Shown: positions 13,001 through 24,266 of the stretch, piece by piece
How the letters are laid out: every line of letters starts with the position of its first letter
How positions within the stretch are numbered: the stretch's first letter is position 1
From: Dictyophora rubrovolvata
Lineage: Eukaryota > Basidiomycota > Agaricomycetes > Phallales > Phallaceae
Direction of reading: 5' to 3'
DNA: 64,000 nt
Assembly (NCBI GenBank): GCA_029959195.1
Contig: CP114120.1
Coordinates: forward strand, 1,054,001-1,118,000
Made by a program: the position numbers and the translations under genes
The notes under the pieces: model-generated
What the model saw: the letters and a program-made list of their open reading frames with translations, nothing else
What the model was told of the DNA's origin: nothing
Databases searched by the model: none

Positions 13001-14072
13001 TGTTGCGATTTGATCCTCTAAACTCCCTGAAGTACGTATGTTCGATTGGGAAGGAAGAAGACGCCGCAACGGTATTGGATTATCATCGGCAGCAACAGGT
13101 ATGATACGTATAGCAGCATTCAATTTGGATAAACTACCTTTTCCAGATACTCAGAGAAACTAAAGCACTTGTAAGGAGAAATTATTCACCTGATCTTGGT
13201 ATTAGTAAAACATTTGTTAAACGAGGATCTTCTTCCGGAGATTCGTATAGAATGTCGAAATCAAATTCAGAATAAGAGAGTGCTGCAGCGATACAAGCTA
13301 GATAAAATGCACGCTTGTGGAAGAATCTCGAATTCCGGTAATCTTTTTCTTGAAAAATATCCTAAAATGTGCGTCAATACTAAAGAGAATCACAAAATCA
13401 CATTTATCGGGTCATACTGATGGCATCTCAACAGCTAAATCCACGACAAACCAATTTTTCTCGGGTCTTTTGAATGCTGTCTTCGTAGCCCAACTTCCCA
13501 CGACGTTAAGTCTGACGGGAGCTTTAAAGGCTACGTTCCACGCCGTGGAACGCGTTGGGTGTGGTACAGGATACGGAATGGCGATTGGAATAGCATGTTG
13601 TTCCCCTCTCGCTCGGAAAGCCAAAAGTGAATCGGTGACGTCCAAAGGGTGAATGGGGCCGACAGCAGGCAAGGAAACAAAGAATGGATGCAGGTCATGG
13701 ATGGTTTTCTCGAGCACTGGGACGTATTTCTCTTTGGGGTATATCGACTGTACCAGGGAGTCGAGCTGGAAACTGACTTTAGCAAACCTCAAAGAGAGCA
13801 TAGAAATTACCTGCCTGAGCTTTAAATGAATTATTTTTGTAGAGATTCTCCGCTTCGTTGATAGCTCGTAATTCAACAGAAGATGGCAAAGAATTCTTAT
13901 ACTTGACATCTCGAAAATCATTCGCATTTTTTTCGGCCTAGTGATCGAGAAACTTAGAACAAAAAGCAGAAAGTGAAAGAGGGAAAGGGCATACAGCTGG
14001 CTTTTTGAACGACGGACCTTCTCGTTCATCCTCGGGTATATCAATTGCGGCTTCTATTTTTCGTTTTAACAT
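10007..14072 (-). CDS. UTP22: UTP22 / NOL6 (Nrap), SSU processome subunit
   Basis: Nucleolar scaffold protein of the UTP-C module, needed for 18S rRNA maturation and related in fold to class I CCA-adding nucleotidyltransferases. The start ATG at 14072 gives MLKRKIEAAIDIPEDE, a basic then acidic head, followed by the conserved EAENLYKNNSFKAQ. Diagnostic Nrap segments are FRAFWGPKADLRRFKDG near 11800 and the C-terminal GYANLDLHDIGKPNSVRVGF and GGTVIGGTWHPDL. The last exon ends KNVRHFH at TGA 10009-10007. Roughly ten introns; total about 1,130-1,170 aa, normal for the family. It diverges from the sphingolipid methyltransferase across a 176-bp promoter. Confidence 0.95.
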
Positions 14073-14248
14073 TCCACAAAGATTCACGAGGAGAGGTGCA
14101 TGCGTACGTAATGAAAATCATCGTAAGCTCTTCACGCGATGCACGTGACAAGTCAATAACAACACACGCGCCCACGGCGTCAAACTGACCGACGGCCTTT
14201 TTAAAAAAAAGTCGAAGCGTCTCCCTTTCGGTCCTCAACCACACCGCT
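14073..14248. promoter_or_regulatory. shared bidirectional promoter, UTP22 / C9-methyltransferase
   Basis: 176 bp between divergent ATGs. It contains an E-box-like CACGTG at 14142-14147. No TATA box is seen. Confidence 0.5.
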
Positions 14249-16036
14249 ATGACTGTTCGGCTGACGTCGACCCCTGCTATCAAAAACGCTCCTGAAGCGG
14301 GAATTGCAGAGGGAAATGGTAGCTTCTCTAACCTGCATCTTGCTATCCTTGTCTTTGCTATTCCATGGCTGCTGAAACGCATGCTTCCTCTCGTCAACCG
14401 AGGCGGTTTTTATACGTATTGGTTCTTGTTTTTCATCTGTGGTATTCCGGTTACGATAGCCTATTGGACCGTTATGAGTTTGTACGGACCAAGAAAAAAC
14501 GAGAAGGTTATCTTACCTGGCAAACCCGTCGAGGATTACATTGAAATTAAGGACTTGGAGCTTAAACAACACTACGGGGGCTCAAACAAAATTCCAGTGC
14601 AAATATTTCATGATGCATATTTCGATGGAAAGGTCGATTTCAAGGGTAGGGTGTATTTGCATCATCCATTTGACATTCTGAATCTTTATAACAGGTGACG
14701 TTCTGGATATTATGGAGTATCGTCACGACTGGGCCAGGTTTAATTTTACGCATGAATTATTTAAATATGTCTTGACACGATTGATTCCGGACGTTATATT
14801 CCATACTCAAAACCAAGATGAAGATCAAGTTCGTGACCATTATGATCGTATGCGTTCCATTGCGTCGTGCTATCTCATGATTCAAGAGCTTTTTTTAGGA
14901 GGAGACTCGTTTTATGAAGCATTTCTTGGACCACGTATGGTCTACACGTCTGGTATTGTTCTTGATCTTGATCGGGAGGAGACTTTAGAAGAACTTCAAG
15001 ACAACAAGCTTACTGTGGTATGCGAGAAGCTGAATTTGAAAGCTGAAGATAGACTTCTTGATATTGGCTGCGGTTGGGGAACGCTTTGCGCGTTCGCTGC
15101 GAAAAATTATGGCTGTGATGTTACTGGAATTACTCTTGCAAAAAAACAGACTGAATATGGTAATAATCGAATTTCCGCCAATAGTTGCGATCCTCAACGC
15201 GCCCGTATTATATGCACCGACTATCGAGATATCCAGTATACGAAAGGTCAATTCACCAAGATAGTATCCCTGGAGATGGCGGAGGTACGCCTATCTTTTT
15301 CGGAGTGCCAGCTTTTTTTAAAAAGAGAAACAAACACAATTTTCTAGCATGTGGGTATTCGGAGATACGGATCCTTTTTGGCGCAGGTTTATGACATGTT
15401 GGATGATGACGGCATCTTTGTTTTCCAAGTTGCTGGTTTCCGTCCGCATTGGCAGTACGAGGACTTGATTTGGTTTGGATTTATTAAACATATACGCGCA
15501 TATAACCTGAACCTGACAACTCGTTTAGGGGGCTATTCATGAACAAATACATATTTCCTGGCGCGGATGCAAGTTGTTCCCTGGGGTGGGTTGTGACACA
15601 GCTTGAAGCTGCCGGTTTCGAAGTGAAAAATATTGATGTTCTCGGTGTCCATTACTCTGCTACGATTTATCGTTGGTATAAGAATTGGGTCTCCAATAAG
15701 GATAAAGTCATCGCCGAATATGGTGAAAGGTGGTATAGGATCTGGGTTTTCTTTTTAGCATATTCTATTCTCATTTCTCGGTAAGCGACTTTGAGCGTTT
15801 TTTTTGGACGCCTGGGCTACCATGTCTGTTTATTATTATTATTTCCAGGAACGGTGGAGTGTCTGTGTACCAAATTACATTACACAAGAATCTGAACGCA
15901 TACCCTAGAATTGAAGGTGTCAGAAATCATTCCTCCATTAAGGTTACACCATCTTGTGAAATTCAGTATGTATTCTTTTTTTTGTTTGCTGTGACTAGGT
16001 AATATTTACCCCCTTCCGAACAGGCCTGTTATCTAG
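14249..16036 (+). CDS. sphingolipid C9-methyltransferase
   Basis: SAM-dependent enzyme that adds the C9 methyl branch to the sphingoid base of fungal glucosylceramide at the ER; homologous to fungal MTS1/SmtA and related to cyclopropane-fatty-acid synthases. The N-terminus (ATG 14249) carries two hydrophobic segments, LAILVFAIPWLLKRML and YWFLFFICGIPVTIAYW, a membrane anchor typical of this family. The catalytic part shows MEYRHDWARFNFTHELFKY, GDSFYEAFLGPRMVYTSG and the SAM motif LLDIGCGWGTLCAFAA, then SLEMAEHVGIRRY. Six or more exons; the last adds only PVI before TAG 16034-16036. Total about 520 aa, full length. A second sphingolipid gene, the SPT small subunit, lies at 21209. Confidence 0.94.
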
Positions 16037-16213
16037 AAACAGAAATCTATCGTCATTATACCCACTTGCAATAAACCTTGCAGAGTCGATGGTTTATTAC
16101 TGAAGTTAAAAGTTTCATGCCTTCGTGAAATAGATTTAATTTAGTCTTGTTGCAGCTCTGTCTACGCTACATCTGCATAATAACTTGAGCCAATCGACAA
16201 TATATTTCTGTAA

Positions 16214-17017
16214 TTAAGCGACATGCAGTTTGGTATTGGCCATGACAGCCTCCACACCACTATCTTTGAGACCTGCATCGTCGACGCCAACATAAACCAC
16301 TTTATTGTCGCTTAAGACGAGGGCAAAACGCTTTGTGCGACGCATTCCGGGCAAGTTCCTTTCCAACCCCATCTTCTCCGCATACTCCGCGTTGTGGTCC
16401 GATACAAATATAATCTGGATACGCAAGGTGGAACCGTTAATATTTCTATTATTTATTTTTGATCGTGAGGTTGTCCGACTCTTACCCCTTTCTGTGAACC
16501 ACCCGTTACTCGACCCCAAGCGGACATCACGAAGGGGTCATTACTGGCCAAGAAAACAATTTCATCTACTTTATGTTCTTCTTTCAAATGATCAAATTTT
16601 TCGACATAAGGAGGTAGATGGTTCATGTGGCATCCGGGCTGCAGCAAACTCAAGTCTAACTCATGAAGGGAAAGTAAAGATGAGTTTACCGTGAAAGCAC
16701 CGGGAACGCTGACTAAAATGACTTTCTATCAAACATCACTATGAAAGAAATACTGTCTCGATATTTGACGAATATATACCTTGCCCTTCCATGCTTCAGT
16801 AGGATCGAACGAGACAGCTTTTCACGATTATTGTCAGTGGAAAAAGAAACCTTCTTTCCTGACTTACGCTTCCCGCAAACCGACTGTAATGATTCGGTTA
16901 GATTATCACCCGAAAAGACACATAACCTAAACAACTCACAAGATCTTCTATTTCCGCAGAGTAAGGAATGTACGACAATGTGCCGCTGGGGATGGAATCA
17001 CCAGCTTTTATAACCAT
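16214..17017 (-). CDS. atypical 2-Cys peroxiredoxin, Ahp1/Prx5 type
   Basis: Thiol peroxidase that reduces H2O2 and alkyl hydroperoxides. The start ATG at 17017 gives MVIKAGDSIPSGTLSYIPY, the usual opening of fungal type II peroxiredoxins. Spliced exons then read VSFDPTEAWKGK and VSVPGAFT; a 50-60 nt intron separates these from PGCHMNHLPPYVEKF, so the active site PGAFTPGCH spans the splice junction. The Cys in that motif is the peroxidatic residue. Another Cys in SVCGKP near residue 30 might act in resolution, but this is inference. Later segments EIVFLASNDPFVMSAWG and GLERNLPGMRRTKRFALVL fit the fold. Ends KLHVA at TAA 16216-16214; about 175 aa. No mitochondrial presequence and no PTS1 are visible, so it is likely cytosolic. 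Confidence 0.92.
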
Positions 17018-17472
17018 ATCGTTCGTTAGACGTGGAGGGTGCAGTTATAATGGAAACTCAAGAACCCTGATGACGGCTTATACTGGTTTATATGATTTCC
17101 CTCACAGGCCCGACATCTCCGAATCTGTTTATCTCGCCTTACGTAACTGAGGGCGCCAATTATGCCAAAATAGGCTTTGGAACAAGGGAAATTACTTTGC
17201 GATGTGGCGAGCGATTCTTGATCGACGCCTCAAATGTTAATTGTGCAATTGTGCAATTCATCAATCACATTGGAAACATGAGTGGATATAGCAAACAACA
17301 GAGCGAGTAAACTTGAAGCACTACGAAGTTGTCGAGTCATACTCTTAAGTTATAGCTGGAACATAAACCCATCGTTCAGTGACATTATGCTATGCAAATT
17401 GTCCAGCCGGCAACGCATTCGCTTTTGTAATATATATGCAATCAACAGCAAAAAAACGAACATGTACAGGAA
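17018..17472. other. intergenic, peroxiredoxin promoter side
   Basis: 455 bp between the tandem minus-strand genes for the peroxiredoxin and GCP2; it holds the peroxiredoxin promoter and the GCP2 3' end. I see no other coding signal. The + strand frames here are short and lack family features. Confidence 0.4.
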
Positions 17473-20400
17473 CTAGGGCACTCTCATCCTCTCTTTTCCT
17501 TCGCTCCGTGGCCCAACCACAAAGTCAGGCGCAACCGGTGAGCTTATAACGCTCTTCAAACGCCCAACAAGTGGCATGAGTGCCGCGTTCTCGGACGATG
17601 CCTGCAACGAAACAAACTCGATATACGACTGGGGAAACAATCAATAACGGTTGAGAGGTGAAAACATATGCAAACATTCACTTGCAACCAATGTTCGAAG
17701 TTGGTTTTAAACCGCTCTAGGAACTCCCACCGAGTTTTCATAGCCTTGTCCATCTCGTCAGTTTTCACGCTCGATGAAGAGGAGGGAATGTCTAATCTTG
17801 GAGAATCAACGGCAGGTTCTAATGCTTGAGCCATTTGAGTCCGCAATGTCTCCAATGCAGCAACTCCTTGTGTGAGTGACTTGGTGAAGGTACCAGTATA
17901 CCAAGTAAAAGCAGTGCATGTTTGGAGTAGCCGATGGTGTTGCTAAATAGCCCTTTTTCTTAGAGCCAAGAAACTGGCGAAAAACACTGGGGAGAAAGCA
18001 TACCTTCACAAGTCGTGAACTGCTCAACATACATTCTTTTAGACACGTATCCAGAAAATCGACATGGTCTCTCAAGAGCTGGTCCACCGTCTCAATATGA
18101 TCTCTGTTCAGTTCGGCGTTTGCATGTTCATCGCTTTCGGTAGCAGATGCCTTTTCTTTTTCTTTGTCTCCACCTCTACTTCCTCTCTCAGCAGTGCTCA
18201 GTTTCTTTTCCAGCATTCTCCAATGGACTTCCAGAACACTATACAGTACAAATGCAAGAAGGTGTCTCACAACAGCTAGCATTTGCCCACGGAGATTTAG
18301 CAATGCCGTTCGCCATTGTGTCAAGGATTGGGAGGACGAATGGAGAGCAGAGTTGAATAACAGAGTACTTGGAGGCGGTGCGACTGGTGTTGGAGAGCGT
18401 GCATCCGTACGCCCTGTTGTTGGTGTAGGTGTTCGACCACTGATTGGGAGAGGTGTCATCCGTCCAGCAGTAGTTATGGCCCCAAAAGACGGCTGAGAAT
18501 GTGACGAAGGCGGCAGTGTGGCCCGCCATACGGTCCCTTTCTGCTCTACCCACATGTTGCTAAGCTGGTATTCTAGATATTTTAACGACAGCAGAAACCT
18601 GAAGATTAATTGATATCGGAGGATTGCTTTACGGCTTATAACGAGCGATAAAGGGAAAGGTGGGGTATAATCCAAGGAAAGAAAATCTATGACTAGAAAG
18701 AAAGTCTGATACTCGCTCGCTCGCTCCCTGAAACGAAAGTTGACATACCAGTCAAGTTGCTCCTCGACTTGTCTTTATCAATTTTCTCCTTTTCCGCCCC
18801 CCTGTCTTTCTCCTTGTCTACCCATTCCTCGGACTCCCCGACTAATGGGGCACCTTTGACACTTGAAATTTTGATGAGCCATTCTACCAAACTCGTTCCT
18901 TGCATTATCAACCTAATATCGTCTCTTCCGACTTCCGAAGACAGGGAGGAAAGACCAGAATTCGGAGTCGGGCTGGCTCCGCCTACATCGTCTGCATTTA
19001 CGGCGACGCTTAACAGAGTGTTTAGCTTCGCAGTATTAACGCCTTTGGCGGGTTTTCTGAGCTCACTGGCCGCAATGTCGAAAAAGTGCGTGAGATAAAA
19101 TGAACGTGAGAGAAAGAAAAAGTGATGTAGAGTTCGCAGACGGGGTAGAAGCTGGTGAGTGTGCAGCAAAAGATGCAGTAGCGTCTTGTTTGCGTGCGTA
19201 TAAGAATTCGAAATAATTTGGAAAAAACTATAGGGCACGAAAATTAGGTATTCCGAAAAGAGAAGAAAGAATAGAAGGAAGGAAGGAAGGAAGAGAGCCA
19301 TAACCCACTTTTCGTCATCCATTGCAATGTCGTTTTGATCACCCGTCTCTGAGGGTGAAGGAGAAGACACTGCGTCTGCATGATCAACCGACATACCACA
19401 TTCCCGAATAACATTTAAATATTTTCCAGCTAGAAGTATCTTATGCTTCCAGGGCTCGAGAAGAAGTGGTATACAGGCTCCATCACGAAGCACAGCAGGT
19501 TTTTTGGCTACCGTTGCTGCCGTATTGAGGATGTTTATACCGGAGTCAGAAGTAGCGGGAGATGTAGACCCATCTCGCAGCTGCGAGAGAAGACTATTGT
19601 TAGCTAACCATATAGCAGAAATCGTTGTCGAAAAGAAGCTCACAGTGTATCGGCGCTCCCAATATTCATCGACATAGTCTCTTTCAAGAATACCTTTATC
19701 GATCGTACGGCTCTCGCGCACCATAGACTCTTCATAAGGATCTTCTAGATGACCTCGCTTCACCCAGTTCAGAAGGATACGAGCGTAAGGGCGACTGGCA
19801 TCCTTTAATAGGGTTCCAAAAACAAGACATGCCCGCGGGTCACCTGCGTGCGTATTGAGAAGCGTATTCAGGATCCTGAGGACCTCGCCGCCTTTAGGTG
19901 GTGTGCGCGACGATGAATTCAATGATAAATCCGAATCAAGAGGCATGTTGACAATCTTGTTGAGATTCGATGCAAGGCCTAGCTCAGCATTTCGTGCACG
20001 CGTTGAAGAGGAGTCCGAGTCCTCATCACTGTTTTCGTCACTATCCGAATTAGAAATCGATATTTGCCGTGTGAGCGCTCGAGTTAGAATTTGGAGCAGC
20101 GAGAGCGTATGCAAAGTCGGATGAACAAAAAACCATAGTTTTTGCAACGAGAAATGAGGATCAGAGTGAAACGCATTTTCCAGTTGAATGATAAGGGCGT
20201 GATAGTCCTGTGGGAAAGAATATTATGTTTTCAAAAAAAGCCAAAAAGAAGTAACCAAGATGATTTGCCCTTAACATGGTGCGCATACTAGCACATAAGG
20301 CATGGTTGACGAGACCGTTTTCAAGGTTGCTGCGCTGTTGTATAAACGCTTTGATGGCTGTATACGACGACGCAAGAGGCAATATACGCTCTGCGAGATC

Positions 20401-21102
20401 ACGAAGGGAAGGCTCTGACAAACTACATGAGTCAAAGGGGTAAGATTAAGGTGTCATCGAGCTTGGTGCCTACCCAGCAACCGGGACACGGTGAATTTTA
20501 CATCCCTCGGGCTTCTGACCTCGTCTGATAAAGGTAAGTCACAAGTAATATGCACGCCCGATATACCCTGCGTAGTTTGAGAATGAGTAGATACGATAAT
20601 ATGCCATTATACGTAACCATAAGCGCGTTCAGAAGCTCCTCAAGAATAAGAGCTTCCTGTATTTCGGTGGACAACGTATTGAGACATCCATCTGGCGACG
20701 GAACCTCCTCAACATGCTTATCTCGTTTTGATTTTGAGGAATACGTGTTCATTTGGGGTTTGACATTGTCAGGGATACGTGGATTGAGCGGTGCGCGGAT
20801 AAACGACTCCTCTGCGACGAATGAATTGTCATTCGGATCGTCGTCGTCATCGTCATCGTCGCCATTCTCGCCGTCCTCTCTGTCGTGGTTATCGTTATCA
20901 TTGTTATCGGCTTCACCGCGTTCGTCGGAATTATATAGAACTCCCGTGTCTATTTCGCGTCGTTTCCGGACGGACGCGATTGTTCCCGTAATCTGGAATG
21001 TACAATTCGATAAATACAAAAAGTACGAGGAGAGCGACTAACCTTGGCATATTGTTTTTGTGATAATGTGAGTGCGGAACGGCGATAATGACGGCTATCC
21101 AT
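17473..21102 (-). CDS. SPC97: gamma-tubulin complex component GCP2 (Spc97 family)
   Basis: Subunit of the gamma-tubulin small complex that nucleates microtubules at spindle pole bodies. The start ATG at 21102 gives MDSRHYRRSALTLSQKQYAK. A region with a run of eight aspartates (near 20850) follows. GRIP1-type segments include RSNLENGLVNHALCASMRTM, HPTLHTLSLLQILTRAL, RACLVFGTLLKDASRPYAR and ESRTIDKGILERDYVDEYWE. The GRIP2 part gives LDYTPPFPLSLVISRKAILR and HVDFLDTCLKECML, diagnostic of GCP2. The C-terminus ends at TAG 17475-17473. About ten introns and roughly 950-1,000 aa. The acidic run and a Pro/Thr/Arg-rich insert around 18400 (TPLPISGRTPTPTTGRT) are lineage-specific low-complexity additions. 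It diverges from the SPT small-subunit gene across 106 bp. Confidence 0.92.
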
Positions 21103-21208
21103 GCAATTCTGAATTTGGGCGCGAAGAGGACGTTGAATGGAGGTTTACGAATGTGCATTATATAATGTAAACGCCCTTCCTACCACTTGCACTTTGCTCG
21201 TTACTGCC
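21103..21208. promoter_or_regulatory. shared bidirectional promoter, GCP2 / SPT small subunit
   Basis: Only 106 bp separate the divergent start codons, so the two genes share one short promoter. Confidence 0.5.
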
Positions 21209-21604
21209 ATGTCCACCCCTCCCCGTCTCCAACTCTCTGACAACACAAGCTCTCGAATTCAAAAGCCAGACATGTCGACATTCAGACCCCCAAAGTCCAC
21301 AATTTCGCTGTATGTCTGGCGTTGGAAAACATGGATTGGTGCCACATTTGTCACGTCGATGCTGGAGCCTTGGGAGACACTCGTCCTCTGTTTGTTTTCG
21401 TTTCTGTTCTTTTTTATTCTTTGTCTCGAGTACTAACAAGCAACGATGATGCAAAAAGTTACATTCGTTTTTGCCTTTGTTGGCTTCTTTATTGGAGGTC
21501 TATATCGCTATCTTCCCTCGCAGATTTTCTTTCTCGTGAAGCGAACACAATACTATGTCGGAGGGCCGAATCTTGCGGACTATGGTGGAAGGTCAGATCT
21601 TTGA
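21209..21604 (+). CDS. serine palmitoyltransferase small subunit-like protein
   Basis: Small ER membrane protein predicted to activate serine palmitoyltransferase, the first step of sphingolipid synthesis. Two exons: 21209-21389 and 21459-21604, joined in phase 1 across a 69-nt intron with a perfect TACTAAC branch point at 21431. The spliced protein is 108 aa. The core reads WKTWIGATFVTSMLEPWETL, then a membrane segment FTFVFAFVGFFIGGLYRYLP and QIFFLVKRTQYYV. The MLEPWE motif, one downstream transmembrane span and the following Y-P-Q spacing match human SPTSSA (ssSPTa) closely. What is seen is the motif and topology; the SPT role is inference from that family. Tsc3 of yeast is unrelated in sequence, so this would be the animal-type regulator. 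The 40-residue polar head is extra. Confidence 0.78.
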
Positions 21605-22061
21605 ATGGCAAGGGCTTGCCTCTCTTCACATAACTACTACTACACACACTCCCATTCTATCCAGACTCGGACAGAACTCTTCAGAACTAAAAAACTTTGT
21701 ATATATGTAATTACATAGCTACGTAGACGGCTTTTTTATATACCCTATCTAGCGCAATGACACTTCGAGTAAACGCAGACTAACACGCGTGCTCGGCACT
21801 CCGTTGGCCACAAAAAAAAAATCGACGCTTGACTAGTCACTAGTCACTAGTAGTTCTTACTGTAAAACACAACACAACAACAACAATCAATTAGAGTGAC
21901 CGACTATTATTTACATTACCTGATAGATAATTTCTAGCATTCTAAGTAAAGAATCCAAAAGTCTACCTGGTTCGGAAGTTCATCGTCAACAACAAACAAC
22001 AACACGACAAAGGTCAACAACGGACACCTCCGCACAAAACTATCCATTGAGCAGTGAGACC
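21605..22061. other. convergent intergenic region, SPT small subunit / DIC1
   Basis: 457 bp between two convergent genes, likely both 3' UTRs. AT-rich, with CAACAACAA runs; it contains the left copy of a 23-bp inverted repeat. No coding signal seen. Confidence 0.4.
21830..21852 (+). repeat. 23-bp inverted repeat, left copy
   Basis: The sequence is built from the 7-bp unit TAGTCAC repeated, with three ACTAGT palindromes. An exact reverse-complement copy of all 23 bp lies at 23853-23875. Together the two copies bracket the dicarboxylate carrier gene, one in its 3' region and one upstream of its start. Confidence 0.85.
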
Positions 22062-23656
22062 CTACACAAAAGAAACGCCTTTCGTTCTGGCCCAATCGAC
22101 ACCATTCTTGAGTTGTTCAAATGTTAGGAAAATGAGGATGGTTGTCGGCTGTAAACGAGACCAAGCGGGGACCCATCCTTTGAACATGAACATGGGCCCT
22201 TCCGTAGCCATGGAATGGCGAATGACTGCTAGAGTGGACTAAGGGTGGGTGGGCATAGTAAGTGTTAATTGATCGGAAGCAAAGAGGTTAAAGGCGGGGG
22301 GGGCGCACCGTTGATCCAGGCCCGGATGCATTCATAATTCGACTCTGAAAAGGTAAAAAAAAAAAGAATTACAGATGAACGACAGACTAGGGCAGGACAG
22401 GGCCAAATATTCCTTGCCTTCAATACATCCGCAGGTGAGCAAACGGTCGTAGCTACTGTTCCAGCAGCGAAGCTGGCAGTGAAATGACAGTAAATGTTGT
22501 CATCCATAAATTTGCGTCTCAGCAGCTCGGCCTTGAAGTAGTCGTAACTGGTTAAAAAAATAATCAGATACAGGGTAAGGTCGTCCCAAGAAGACAAAAA
22601 AAAGAAAGGGAGAGGAAGGGAGCAAAGACGACAGATGTGAATGATGGAGCTACATCTCGAGTCTAGATCAGATTGAACGTCCCCACACTGGGAACGTGGG
22701 GGAAAAGAGACCTTTGCGGCAAGGTTTCCTTGAGGGTTGCAGTGGCGCTGGGAAGCCGAGTCGGTAGATAGGCCGATATGGTGACTCGGGTGTATCGGTG
22801 TGTGTAGTCGCGTGATACGTAGGGAAGAAAAGCAGAAAGCTAATATATGCACATGTATACTTACGAAGCAAGTTGACTGGCATTCATGAGGATGGCCCGG
22901 AATACATTGGGTGTAATACCTCTGGCGAGGGAACTCGGACCTTCCTCTCTGACCATCTAAATGAGAGAGTGGTTAGGAAGAGAATACTTGTTAGAATAGA
23001 ATAGAGATTTCACATACGCGGAACAAACCGTCGAAGCAGTTTTTGTAGTTCAATCTCTTTTCGGGGGCTTTGGCATAGTCTGCTTGCATGCGCACCATGA
23101 GGATTTCTGCAGGGTTTCCGACCAAACCAGCAATGCCACCAGCTGAAAACGAGAGAGAGAGAAGAAATGAGTGTATTGATTTTTAACATAGCTGATGATA
23201 ACATACCCATACTACCGGCGAGGGCAAGCTTATATGCTGGTGCGTCCTTGCCTGCAGTAGACAGATACAATAATATGTAAGTCAATAACGAGAGACACCA
23301 AGACACTACTGACCGGCTCCGACTATCTTCTTGCTCTCATCATAGGCCCAAAAGCGACACAGCGAGTAGCTCATCTGACGCATCCATGTGCCGCTAATTC
23401 CGTCGAACAAGCCTCTCATACCGGCGGTATGCACCGTCTTGCGGATGGACTGAACCATTCCCTTGTCTCCAGACGCCTGCAGTCTCACTTTGGTGAGATC
23501 GAGGGGATGTGTGATACTTGCTGCAATCGTCGCTGCCACGCCCCCCAACCAGAATGGGTACGGCTTCTTCTTCGCTGGTGCCAATGGGGCAGGAATGGGG
23601 GTCGGTGGTGGCCCGACGGCCAATTCTGTCTGCGATGTCGTCGTCGTCGTCGTCAT
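22062..23656 (-). CDS. DIC1: mitochondrial dicarboxylate carrier
   Basis: Six-span SLC25 carrier of the inner mitochondrial membrane, exchanging malate or succinate for phosphate. The start ATG at 23656 gives MTTTTTTSQTELA and a Pro-rich head, then KKPYPFWLGGVAATIAASI. The three tripartite signatures are HPLDLTKVRLQAS, NPAEILMVRMQAD and SPADVLKARIMN. Matrix-side and cytoplasmic segments between them (GMRGLFDGISGTWMRQMSYS; RGITPNVFRAILMNASQLAS) fit DIC rather than the oxoglutarate or phosphate carriers. The C-terminus reads LEQLKNGVDWARTKGVSFV-like and ends at TAG 22064-22062. About 310 aa; six or more introns, some of 150-300 nt, longer than the window's norm. The gene is bracketed by 23-bp inverted repeats. 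Confidence 0.93.
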
Positions 23657-24266
23657 GAGGAGGATAGAGAGGAGGAGAGAGAATTTATGCGTGTGACTTA
23701 TTATGCCTTTGCAGCTGACATCCTTATTATCACAATTCCACTGGCCAAGGGTGGCTCAAAACGGACTACCGAAGCACACAACAGGTGTCCACTCGGAGAC
23801 CCGTCACCGCGTCACCCGTCACGGGGTCAAGGGAGCTACTTAGTACTTAAAGTACTAGTGACTAGTGACTAGTCACAAAATGGGGAAAACACGTTATTTT
23901 ATTCAACATTGGCTACTTGAAACAAGCGAAATCAGCGTGTGCGTCATCGTCATCAACTACATCAATCATAAACATCAGTAAACGAAACAAACTGAACGAT
24001 GTGTGATCACTCACGACCGTGAAATACACACGATCAATGAGCACATCCACCGCCAGACAAATAAACATCAAGAAATCTCATCATTCGTTCGTAAGCAGGG
24101 CATAATCATAGCAAAATAGAAAGGGAAAAAAAAAGAAAAAAAAGAGAAAAAAAGGCATAAATAGCAGCAGCAGTAAACGTCGACTAGGTGAATCACATGT
24201 AGCCTCTGTCATGAGGAAAGCAATACCTTGGAGCGAGGCCCAATATTGACAGGATTAGCTATCGCT
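23657..24266. other. intergenic, DIC1 promoter and orphan-gene 3' end
   Basis: About 610 bp between two minus-strand genes. It holds the DIC1 promoter, the right copy of the 23-bp repeat, CGTCACCCGTCACGGGGTCA repeats near 23807-23829 and an A/G-rich tract at 24120-24155. No coding signal. Confidence 0.4.
23853..23875 (-). repeat. 23-bp inverted repeat, right copy
   Basis: Exact reverse complement of 21830-21852. It lies about 200 bp upstream of the DIC1 start codon. Confidence 0.85.

Noticed and set aside
22265-22852. Long minus-strand frames within the DIC1 gene as separate proteins.
   Set aside because: They are read-through of DIC1 introns; the carrier exons account for the conserved parts.
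14249-24266. A sphingolipid biosynthetic gene cluster.
   Set aside because: Only two pathway genes are present, and unrelated housekeeping genes (peroxiredoxin, GCP2) lie between them.
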